Assembly: GCA_017744515.1 (NCBI GenBank)
Contig: JAGIBF010000031.1
Coordinates: 1 to 64,000 of the forward strand
Direction: 5' to 3'
Length of the DNA stretch: 64,000 bases
From: Niastella sp.
GTDB taxonomy: Bacteria; Bacteroidota; Bacteroidia; Chitinophagales; Chitinophagaceae
The notes beneath the pieces were generated by a model that was not told where the DNA came from, did no database searches, and worked only from the letters and a program-made list of their open reading frames with translations. Below, piece after piece: positions 7,295 through 14,578 of the stretch. The position numbers and the translations under genes are program-made. The first letter of the stretch is position 1, and every line of letters starts with the position of its first letter.

Positions 7295-8938
7295 ATGATG
7301 AAGACAAAACTCATATTGATTGGTGGCCTCCTCAGTTCTACCGTGATGGTTGCACAGAGCGTACAGGATGCCACGCAGCTTATATACCATGAGCGCTATC
7401 AAAGCGCCAAAGCTACCCTGCAAAAAACACTGCAGGCCGACCCCAACAATGCGGAAGCATGGTACCGGTTGTCACAGGCTTACCTGCCGTTGAAAGAAAA
7501 CCAACAATTGGGCGACACCTTACAGCTTGCCTCTGCTGATGTAAAGAACAGCGCGTGGTATAAAGTAGCGTATGGGCAGCTGTTGCTCACCCGCAATAGT
7601 ACCGACAGTGCCCGCTGGTACTTTGACCAGGCTATTGGCGATGGCCGCAAAAAGGATCCGGCTATCCTGCTGGCAGTGGCCCATGCTTATATCAGTGAAA
7701 AGAATGGTGATGCCAATGCTGCCTTGCTGGTACTGAGCCAGGCAGGTAAAAAAGACACAGACGATCCTGCCTTCAATGTATTGCGCGGCAATGCTTACCG
7801 CAAACTGGCCAACGGCACAGAGGCTTATCGTGCTTACCAGTCGGCCCTCAATGCTGACGGCAAAAATGCGGAAGCATTATTCCAGATGGGTAAGATATTC
7901 GTGGCGCAACAAAATGCAGCTACTTACCTGGAGTATTTCAACAAAGCTGTTACGGCCGACCCATTGTACGCACCAGCCTGGTATGAGCTGTATTACGATG
8001 CTTATTTTAAAGACCCAAAGCAGGCGCTCGATTACTTCCGGCAATACCTGTCGGTGAGCGATTACAATCCGGACAATGAATACCAACATATCGACCTGGT
8101 ATACCTGAATAAAAAATATGATTCTGCCATCGCCATGGCCAGCAACACCCTTGCCGGCTTACCTGCTGATTCCATGCCCCGCCTGCACAAGCTACTGGCT
8201 TATAGCTATCTTGGATTACAGGATACCGCTAAGGCGCTCAATAGCATGACCACTTACTTCGCAAAAGCCAATGACAGCAACTTTGTAGTAAAAGATTATG
8301 AAGTGATGGCCGACCTGTATAATGCCACGCCGGGTAAAGAAGACTCTGCATTGGTCTTCTACCAGACTGCCGTCACTAAAATAACCGACTCTGCTGCATT
8401 GTTCAATTATTACAAGAAACTGAGCGACCTGTACAAAGACAAGAAGGACAATGCCAACCAGGCTATATGGCTGGGTAAGTATTATACCAATAACGACAAG
8501 GCCACCAATATCGATCTATTCAACTGGGGTATTGCACATTTTAAAGCAGAACAATATGAACAGGCAGATACCGTCTTTGGCAAATACGTGGAAAAGTATC
8601 CTGAGCAAAGCTTTGGTTATTACTGGCGTGCACGGGCCAACTCGCTCAAAGACTCGGCTATGGAAAAAGGAATCGCTATTTCCCATTACGAAAAACTGAT
8701 CGAGGTGTTGCAGAAAGACAGCGCCACGGCATCCGCTACCAACAAAAAATGGCTGGTGGAAGCCTATGGCTATCTCGCGGCTTACGAGACCAATGAAGAA
8801 AAGGATTACGACGACGCTATCGGGCACCTGCAAAAGATACTGGAAATAGACCCGGCCAATAAAGATGCCCAGCAATACATATCCATACTGGAAAAGAAAG
8901 TAAATGCTGGCAACAGCAACGCCAACGACAATAAGTAA
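7295..8938 (+). CDS. Secreted TPR-repeat protein
   Basis: A 547-residue periplasmic or surface protein with a signal peptide (cleavage probably after VMVAQ, about residue 21) and repeated TPR-like helix pairs across the mature part, for example the consensus-like stretches NAEAWYRLSQAY, NAEALFQMG and the last unit AIGHLQKILEIDPANKDAQQ. Such proteins are protein-protein scaffolds. The first codon could be 7292 (TTG), 7295 or 7298; I take the first ATG. It is divergent from the two-component operon and carries that system's probable binding array in its promoter, so it is a likely regulon member. Function not known. Confidence 0.88.
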   Translation: MMKTKLILIGGLLSSTVMVAQSVQDATQLIYHERYQSAKATLQKTLQADPNNAEAWYRLSQAYLPLKENQQLGDTLQLASADVKNSAWYKVAYGQLLLTRNSTDSARWYFDQAIGDGRKKDPAILLAVAHAYISEKNGDANAALLVLSQAGKKDTDDPAFNVLRGNAYRKLANGTEAYRAYQSALNADGKNAEALFQMGKIFVAQQNAATYLEYFNKAVTADPLYAPAWYELYYDAYFKDPKQALDYFRQYLSVSDYNPDNEYQHIDLVYLNKKYDSAIAMASNTLAGLPADSMPRLHKLLAYSYLGLQDTAKALNSMTTYFAKANDSNFVVKDYEVMADLYNATPGKEDSALVFYQTAVTKITDSAALFNYYKKLSDLYKDKKDNANQAIWLGKYYTNNDKATNIDLFNWGIAHFKAEQYEQADTVFGKYVEKYPEQSFGYYWRARANSLKDSAMEKGIAISHYEKLIEVLQKDSATASATNKKWLVEAYGYLAAYETNEEKDYDDAIGHLQKILEIDPANKDAQQYISILEKKVNAGNSNANDNK

Positions 8939-8998
8939 TGTATTTATAAATCGCTGGTCCGGCGATCAGCTTTCTTGACTGTTGATTTCTTGCTACAG

Positions 8999-9020
8999 GC
9001 CGGAAGATTCTTCTTCCGGC
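8999..9020 (+). terminator. Rho-independent terminator of the TPR gene
   Basis: Perfect 9-bp stem GCCGGAAGA / TCTTCCGGC with a TTCT loop, followed by ATTTTTAT. It lies between convergent genes and could serve mainly the rightward TPR gene. Confidence 0.8.
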
Positions 9021-9058
9021 ATTTTTATGGGCTTATGATCCCGTGGAGTTACTTACCA

Positions 9059-9910
9059 TCACTTTACTATTTCCGGCAGGAATTTCTTTCTGTATGCTGT
9101 AGGACTCATTCCCTTTATCTTTTTGAAAGCCCGGTTAAGATGGCTTTCATCGGTGAAGCAGAGCTCAACAGCTATTTCACCGATCCGCATATCGGTATGC
9201 AACAACCTGTTTTCAACCATCCGTAGCTTATAACTGGCAATATACTGTTGCAATGTTTCGCCGGTTTGCTTTTTAAAATAACGACCAAGGTAATGCGGAG
9301 AAATATTCAGCTGCCTGCTGATGTGTGCAGTTTTCAGTTTCTCCGTTTCGAATATATGCTGCTGTATATACTGCAGGATATCCAGTACCGGCTCCCCTGT
9401 GTTTTCTTTTACATTTTTGGGCAGCTTCAAGGCAATGTTCCTGGCCACTATAATGATCAGGGCATTCACGATCTGCTGTATTACCTTATTATGATACAAC
9501 TGCTGATCTGCATGTTCCTTAACAATGCTTTCGATCAGCGTTGCTACCAAAGGTTTATCTGCTTTGTTCTTCAATATGCATCCGGGTCTGTGACTGGCAT
9601 TCTGCAGAATAAACTCCATACGCTGTACCCAATCATGATCCGCATTGGCCTTTGTTGTAACATAAGCATTATTGAAATGCAGCAGGAAGAATTGGGTAAT
9701 TGTTTCTATCGTAAAGGAATAGCGGTCTTCCGGTGTTATTAAAAAGAGGTTGCCTTTTCTGTAATTAAAGCCATGATCGTTGGTGTATTGTTGCCCGGTC
9801 CCTTCGGCTATATAGATCAGTGTAAAATAGTTATTCCGGAAATCCCTGGCGGGAAACCGGTCCATCCGCTTGTATTCAATTTCAAAAGGCTGGTACAAAT
9901 TCTCTCGCAT
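9059..9910 (-). CDS. AraC-family transcriptional regulator
   Basis: A 283-residue regulator. The N-terminal half (about 10-150) is a cupin-like AraC sensing domain. The C-terminal 100 residues hold two helix-turn-helix units with AraC hallmarks: LNISPHYLGRYFKKQTGET and, near the end, IAVELCFTDESHLNRAFKK followed by GMSPTAYRKKF. I place the start at the ATG at 9910 (MRENLYQPFE) rather than at 10051, since the longer version would cover the start of the divergent gene at 9992 and adds a low-complexity extension. Its target may be that divergent lipocalin-like gene; ligand unknown. Confidence 0.9.
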   Translation of the reverse strand: MRENLYQPFEIEYKRMDRFPARDFRNNYFTLIYIAEGTGQQYTNDHGFNYRKGNLFLITPEDRYSFTIETITQFFLLHFNNAYVTTKANADHDWVQRMEFILQNASHRPGCILKNKADKPLVATLIESIVKEHADQQLYHNKVIQQIVNALIIIVARNIALKLPKNVKENTGEPVLDILQYIQQHIFETEKLKTAHISRQLNISPHYLGRYFKKQTGETLQQYIASYKLRMVENRLLHTDMRIGEIAVELCFTDESHLNRAFKKIKGMSPTAYRKKFLPEIVK

Positions 9911-9991
9911 GCATAAATCTACTGATTTAGCGCAAAAATGTACAGGAAGCTCCCCCACCCGTCCCTGTATTTTTACCGGCAAATCGACAAT

Positions 9992-10507
9992 ATGAAGAAA
10001 ACATTCCTTTCGTTCCTTATTATAATTTCTTTTGCGACACATGCACAACAAAACGCTCAGACGACTGCGGGCAAATTACCTGCACTGTCCGGCACCTGGA
10101 TATTGATCTCAGTAGATAATATCTATCCCGACGGAAGCCGGATACATCCGTATGGAGAAAATCCCAAAGGATTACTGGTGTTTGATGAAAAAGGAAATTA
10201 CGCCATACAGATATTAAAGGCCGTAAGACCCCAAGTTGCATCGGGCGATAAGAACAAATGTACCCCTGAAGAATATGCTGCCCTGGTACAGGGCAGTAAT
10301 GCTCATTATGGCAAGTACATCGTTGACGAAGCAGGCAAAACCATCACTTTCATCATAGAAGGCGCCAGCTTTCCCAACTGGGAGGGCACACAGCAAAAAC
10401 GCTCTTATGTGTATAATGGCCAGACGATTAAATATGTGGTAACGCAAACCACGCAAGGCGGCGTAGCTGTTATTGCTGAGGTGGCATGGAAACGACTGCA
10501 GGAATAA
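9992..10507 (+). CDS. Secreted lipocalin-like domain protein
   Basis: A 171-residue exported protein: signal peptide MKKTFLSFLIIISFATHAQ, then one beta-barrel-like domain with the opening LSGTWILISVD and a closing VAEVAWKRL-type strand. This pattern (GTW near the start, many beta strands) fits the lipocalin-like families common in Bacteroidota, which bind small hydrophobic molecules or have no known ligand. The ATG at 9992 is chosen because it begins a clean signal peptide. The gene is divergent from the AraC regulator with 81 bases between. Confidence 0.75.
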   Translation: MKKTFLSFLIIISFATHAQQNAQTTAGKLPALSGTWILISVDNIYPDGSRIHPYGENPKGLLVFDEKGNYAIQILKAVRPQVASGDKNKCTPEEYAALVQGSNAHYGKYIVDEAGKTITFIIEGASFPNWEGTQQKRSYVYNGQTIKYVVTQTTQGGVAVIAEVAWKRLQE

Positions 10508-10539
10508 GTACCTTCGCGGCTTCTTAAGCAAGATCTACT

Positions 10540-11712
10540 ATGGTTGATGGTCCGGAAAGCGTGTCCCCTGTAAGAGCCCGTATCGCTATTGCTGTTTTCT
10601 TTTTCGTGTCGGGTTTTGGCTTTGCCACCTGGGCTTCCCGCATCCCTACCATTCAACAAAAATTACACCTGAGTGAAGCCGAATTGGGGGCAGTACTGTT
10701 TGCCATGCCAGCCGGCCTGATGGCTACACTCCCGCTCACCGGCTTTTTATTGCGCCGCTTCAGCAGCCGGTATATCATGATGACCGGCGCCGTATTGTAC
10801 AATATCATGCTGTGCCTGGTAGGCTTTATTACGCAGACATGGCAATTGGTGGTGCTGCTGTTTTTTTTCGGCTCATCGCGTAACCTCTTCAATATTTCAG
10901 CCAACGCCCAGTCTATCGGCGTACAGGCATTGTACAACCGGTCGATCATAGCTTCTCTGCATGGCATCTGGAGCATTGCCGGTTTTGCCGCAGGCAGTCT
11001 GGGAACTTTCATGGTATCTGTCAACATTGGTACTTCATGGCATTTTCTCGCAGTAAGCATTGTGCTCACCAGTCTTTGCTGCTACTTCTTCAAAGACAGC
11101 GTACACCAGCTTCCTTCACCGCATGAACGCAAAGGTGCGTTCGTATTGCCCAACAGGACCATGCTGAAGTTTGGATTGATCACTTTTGCGTCCATGGCCT
11201 GCGAAGGCACCATGACCGACTGGGCTGCTATTTATCTCCGCAAGGCCACCGGCGCCGCTGCCGGCATGGCTACCGCCGGTTATGCCATCTACATGGCATC
11301 TATGACACTCGGCCGCTTTACCGGCGACCGGCTTGCCAACAGGCTTGGCGTTAAAACACTGCTGAGGAGTTGCGGCGTATTGATGTTTAGCGGCCTGCTG
11401 CTCGCAGCCCTGTTTCCCTATACCTTATTTGGCTGGTTTTGCTTTGTATTGGTAGGCTTTGGCGTATCCTGTATAGTGCCCATGACCTTTAGCATGGCGG
11501 GCAAGGTGAAGGGCATGAGCGGCGGTCCTGCCATTGCTGCCGTATCTACTGTGGGCTACTTCGGCTTCCTCGTTGTGCCGCCGGCAGTAGGTTTTATTGC
11601 CGAAGCGCTCAACCTGCGCTGGTCTTTTGCACTGATGTCCCTCCTCGGTGGACTGATCATCTGGATGATGGGCAAATTGAACGACAACACGCCTCCTGCA
11701 CCAACTACCTGA
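10540..11712 (+). CDS. Major facilitator superfamily transporter
   Basis: A 390-residue inner-membrane carrier with about 12 hydrophobic segments. It begins with a short charged N-terminus, then a first helix with FATWASRIPTIQ, and shows an MFS motif-A-like turn GDRLANRLG in the second half. The ASR.P pattern in helix 1 resembles the YbjJ/FucP-like group of sugar or metabolite carriers, but the substrate cannot be told from sequence. It follows the lipocalin-like gene by 32 bases in the same direction, so the two may be co-transcribed. Confidence 0.85.
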   Translation: MVDGPESVSPVRARIAIAVFFFVSGFGFATWASRIPTIQQKLHLSEAELGAVLFAMPAGLMATLPLTGFLLRRFSSRYIMMTGAVLYNIMLCLVGFITQTWQLVVLLFFFGSSRNLFNISANAQSIGVQALYNRSIIASLHGIWSIAGFAAGSLGTFMVSVNIGTSWHFLAVSIVLTSLCCYFFKDSVHQLPSPHERKGAFVLPNRTMLKFGLITFASMACEGTMTDWAAIYLRKATGAAAGMATAGYAIYMASMTLGRFTGDRLANRLGVKTLLRSCGVLMFSGLLLAALFPYTLFGWFCFVLVGFGVSCIVPMTFSMAGKVKGMSGGPAIAAVSTVGYFGFLVVPPAVGFIAEALNLRWSFALMSLLGGLIIWMMGKLNDNTPPAPTT

Positions 11713-11732
11713 AACACTTTCACATCTCCTGG

Positions 11733-11748
11733 TGTGATCTGCATCACA
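11733..11748. promoter_or_regulatory. Crp-type palindrome TGTGATCTGCATCACA
   Basis: A perfect dyad TGTGA-N6-TCACA (extends one base on each side to 18 bp), the classic Crp-family box. It lies 80 bases before the DJ-1 gene start and about 66 bases before a start point implied by the -7-like GACCTTTG at 11793-11800. Part of it (GTGATCTGC) recurs at 11757-11765. A Crp/Fnr regulator gene lies 1.1 kb away. Confidence 0.55.
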
Positions 11749-11827
11749 CTAAATTAGTGATCTGCCTCCTGTGCCGGGAAGCCGGCCGGATCGACCTTTG
11801 TGTTGTCAAATATCAATAACAACAATC

Positions 11828-12622
11828 ATGAACCCATTTGTAAAGAAGATCATCACAGGAGTCAAGGTATTAGCCTGTTGCGCCCTCGCTCTTGTATCTA
11901 ACCACGCAACAGCACAAACAAATCAATCCATCAAAATGAAACAGAAGATATTATTCGTGGTTACGAGCCACGACAAAAAAGGGAATACAGGCGAACCAAC
12001 AGGCTACTACCTCGGTGAAGTAGCCCATCCATGGGAAGTATTGCATGAAGCTGGTTACGAAATAGATTTCGTGAGCCCACAGGGAGGTAAACCGCCGGTT
12101 GACGGCTTTAATCTTGGCGATGCTACCAACAAAAAGTTCTGGGAGAACAAGTATTACCACGACAAGATCGACCATTCTCTTAAACCAGCAGACATTGACC
12201 CTACAGCTTATGCAGCTATTTTCTATGCCGGTGGACATGGCGCCATGTGGGACTTTGCCGATAATGCATTGCTCTCCAACCTGGCAGCCAAGATCTATGA
12301 ACAAGGTGGCATTGTGGCAGCCGTATGTCACGGGCCGGCCGGACTGGTCAACATACAACTCAGCAATGGCAAGTACCTCGTAGACGGGAAAAAGATCAAT
12401 GCATTTACCAACGAAGAGGAAAGGGCTGTAAAACTGGACAATGTTGTCCCCTTCATGCTGGAAAGCAAACTGATCGAGCGGGGTGCTCAGTTTGAGAAAT
12501 CAGGCTTATGGCAACCGCATACCACGGTAGATCAACGGGTCATTACCGGTCAGAATCCGCAAAGCGCCAAAGGTGTGGGAGAAGCTATGCTTAAGCAACT
12601 TAAAACAATAGCTGCAAAATAG
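11828..12622 (+). CDS. Exported DJ-1/PfpI family protein
   Basis: A 264-residue protein of the DJ-1/PfpI (type 1 glutamine amidotransferase-like, Hsp31-like) family. A signal peptide covers about residues 1-30 (hydrophobic run then NHATAQ), which places it in the periplasm. The domain starts KILFVVTSHD and has the AGGHGAMWD loop and the nucleophile elbow AAVCHGPAGL with the catalytic Cys followed by His. Relatives act on glyoxal adducts or as chaperones; which applies here is not known. I use the ATG at 11828, since it opens the signal peptide. A Crp-type palindrome sits upstream. Confidence 0.88.
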   Translation: MNPFVKKIITGVKVLACCALALVSNHATAQTNQSIKMKQKILFVVTSHDKKGNTGEPTGYYLGEVAHPWEVLHEAGYEIDFVSPQGGKPPVDGFNLGDATNKKFWENKYYHDKIDHSLKPADIDPTAYAAIFYAGGHGAMWDFADNALLSNLAAKIYEQGGIVAAVCHGPAGLVNIQLSNGKYLVDGKKINAFTNEEERAVKLDNVVPFMLESKLIERGAQFEKSGLWQPHTTVDQRVITGQNPQSAKGVGEAMLKQLKTIAAK

Positions 12623-12628
12623 GTCCCG

Positions 12629-12736
12629 ACTCCTATTGGAGTTGTAGGCGAATGGGTGTGGGGTGCTCAGGGAGTGGCCTGAGAATGGTCAGGGAATGGT
12701 CTAAGAGTGGTCTATATGAGTAGGACTCCCTGAGCA
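12629..12736. repeat. Structured intergenic element with nested 11-bp tandem repeats
   Basis: After a small hairpin at 12629-12642 (ACTCC-TATT-GGAGT), the 12-bp inverted repeat TGCTCAGGGAGT (12664-12675) / ACTCCCTGAGCA (12725-12736) encloses four 11-bp units at 12675-12718: TGGCCTGAGAA, TGGTCAGGGAA, TGGTCTAAGAG, TGGTCTATATG. It lies between the convergent DJ-1 and Crp/Fnr genes. No open reading frame of note. The rest of 12737-12828 shows nothing I can name. Confidence 0.6.
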
Positions 12737-12828
12737 GTCCCAGAGAAGTCGCAGAGCATACCCAGGCAAGTACACGCCCACTCCCCTACCACTACACTTC
12801 CATTCAGGTAGCATCCTATGCCAACCTG

Positions 12829-13521
12829 CTATTCCCTTTCCTGCGTAAGATGCAACAGAGCTTCTTCATTAATGATAGTGATATCCTTGTTGTCGACCGT
12901 GAGAATATTGGCCTGGGTGAGGTCGTTCACGATGCGGAATACCGTTTCATAAGTAGTGCCGGCATAGGAGGCAAGGTCCTGCCGGGTGAGTGAGATATTG
13001 ATAAACCCTTCAGGCGTGAGGCCAAATTTCTCTTTCAGGATCAGCAGCGCATAAGCAATGCGTCCTTTCACCGGCATATGCGCCAGGTTGCGCATGCGTT
13101 TTTCCGACTCCTGCAGTTCCTCGGCATAAAACATCAGCAGGTCGTACGTGAAATCGGTATTTACTTTGAGGGTGGTTTTAAAAAATGCCAGGTCGATAAA
13201 GCAGACAGTGCAGGTTTCCAGTGCAGTGGCCGACACCGGGTAAACGGTGTCCTTACCCAATCCGCGGTGGCCAATGATGTCTCCCTTGTGGGCAAAACGT
13301 ACGTTCAGTTCTTTTTCCTCGCCCCATTTCTTATGCACTTTGGCCTTACCGTCGTACAGGAAATAAATACCGGTTACAGGCTCGCCCTCACGGAAGATCG
13401 ATTCGCCTTTCTTGAACTGATAGCTCTTCTTATTTGCCTCGATGGCAGGTATCCATTCTTTTAAACAACGCTTACACAAAAAACAATGCTGCTGATCGCA
13501 ACTGGTTTTAACCGGTTTCAT
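12829..13521 (-). CDS. Crp/Fnr regulator with Cys-rich N-terminus
   Basis: A 230-residue transcription factor: cyclic-nucleotide-binding-like beta-roll (about 30-145), dimer helix and a C-terminal winged helix with recognition helix GTTYETVFRIVND. The N-terminus carries C8, C13, C16 and C19 and the beta-roll carries C104 and C107. Fnr uses three N-terminal cysteines and one internal cysteine to hold an oxygen-labile [4Fe-4S] cluster, so a metal or redox role is plausible, though the spacing is not that of E. coli Fnr. It sits next to cobA-nirB, and TGAC-N4-GTCA dyads before cobA/nirB and moaA are candidate sites for it. Confidence 0.88.
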   Translation of the reverse strand: MKPVKTSCDQQHCFLCKRCLKEWIPAIEANKKSYQFKKGESIFREGEPVTGIYFLYDGKAKVHKKWGEEKELNVRFAHKGDIIGHRGLGKDTVYPVSATALETCTVCFIDLAFFKTTLKVNTDFTYDLLMFYAEELQESEKRMRNLAHMPVKGRIAYALLILKEKFGLTPEGFINISLTRQDLASYAGTTYETVFRIVNDLTQANILTVDNKDITIINEEALLHLTQERE

Positions 13522-13623
13522 GTTCGCGAAAATACCACCTGTTTTTGGTTTATCACCCTTAATTAATCGCCTTTAATGCCGAAAACAATAAATATTCAGG
13601 ATTCTAATATTAACAAAATAACC

Positions 13624-14388
13624 CTATAGGCCATGTACCATTATCCGCTCCTGCACTGTACGGGATAACGAAGGATGCAGCTTCACTACCTCACCTACTA
13701 TAATAATAGCAGGATTGCCTAATTCTTCATATTGTGATTTATATACTATATCCTGCACCGTGCCCATAACCATCTTTTCCCGGCTGGTAGTACCATCCTG
13801 TATAATCGCAACCGGCGTCTCACTTTTGCCATAACCGGCAAAGATCTCCATGATCGCTTCCAGTTTACTCATGGCCATTAATATGATCACCGTGGCTGAG
13901 GATTGTGCCGCCAGTTTGATGTCGGCAGATATTTCGCCGGACTGGGTAGTGCCCGTGGTTACCCAAAAGCTTTCGTTGATACCGCGGCAGGTTAATGGTA
14001 TCATTTGACTGGCAGGTACCGCCACTGCGCTGGAGATACCGGGAACAACCTGTACAGGTATGCCTGCTGTATGAGCTGCTTCTATTTCCTCCTGGGCACG
14101 GCCAAATACAAAGGGATCGCCGCCTTTCAGCCGCACTACATGACCATGGTTCATGGCCATATCTATAATAAGGTGATTGATCTCTTGCTGCGACAAGGCA
14201 TGGCAGCCATAGCGTTTACCAACAAACTGCCTGATGGCCCCTGGCCGGGCATGTGCGAGCAACTCCTCATTAGCGAGCGCATCATATAAGATTGCATCAG
14301 CCTGCTGCAAGGCCCTGATGGCCTTTAGCGTGATCAGCTCCGGGTCGCCAGGCCCTGCTCCTACCAGCGATAATCGTGGTTTATTCAT
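13624..14388 (-). CDS. cobA: Uroporphyrinogen-III C-methyltransferase
   Basis: A 254-residue SAM-dependent enzyme that methylates uroporphyrinogen III twice to precorrin-2, the first step toward siroheme. The tetrapyrrole methylase motifs are present: GAGPGDPELITLKA at the N-terminus, LKGGDPFVFGRAQEE in the middle, and VPGISSAVAVPA. Length is that of a single-function SUMT; no CysG-type dehydrogenase/ferrochelatase part is fused. It is divergent from nirB, whose product needs siroheme, and the two share a 190-base intergenic region with a Crp/Fnr-type dyad. Confidence 0.95.
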   Translation of the reverse strand: MNKPRLSLVGAGPGDPELITLKAIRALQQADAILYDALANEELLAHARPGAIRQFVGKRYGCHALSQQEINHLIIDMAMNHGHVVRLKGGDPFVFGRAQEEIEAAHTAGIPVQVVPGISSAVAVPASQMIPLTCRGINESFWVTTGTTQSGEISADIKLAAQSSATVIILMAMSKLEAIMEIFAGYGKSETPVAIIQDGTTSREKMVMGTVQDIVYKSQYEELGNPAIIIVGEVVKLHPSLSRTVQERIMVHGL

Positions 14389-14461
14389 ACATTGATTAAT
14401 TATCTATATGAATTCTGTAATAATAATTCTTTGTTTGATACTTAAATTATTCCTAAATTTA

Positions 14462-14473
14462 TGACACAAGTCA
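14462..14473. promoter_or_regulatory. TGAC-ACAA-GTCA dyad between cobA and nirB
   Basis: An inverted repeat of Crp/Fnr half-site architecture (TGAC, four bases, GTCA), followed by CAT. It is 74 bases from the cobA start and 105 from the nirB start. The dyad before moaA at 32969-32980 shares eleven of twelve bases plus the trailing CA. No exact TAnnTTTG element is seen in this intergenic region, so activation would be expected. Confidence 0.55.
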
Positions 14474-14578
14474 CATAAATCATAATTTATCCTGACGATT
14501 ACATGCCACTTTATTACATGTATTTATTTATAATGCTTGCTTGTCAGTTGCCATTAACACTTAAAATCAAGGCACTGC

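Noticed and set aside
12664..12736. Possible CRISPR array
   Set aside because: The units are 11 bp, directly adjacent with no spacers, and no cas gene is in the window.
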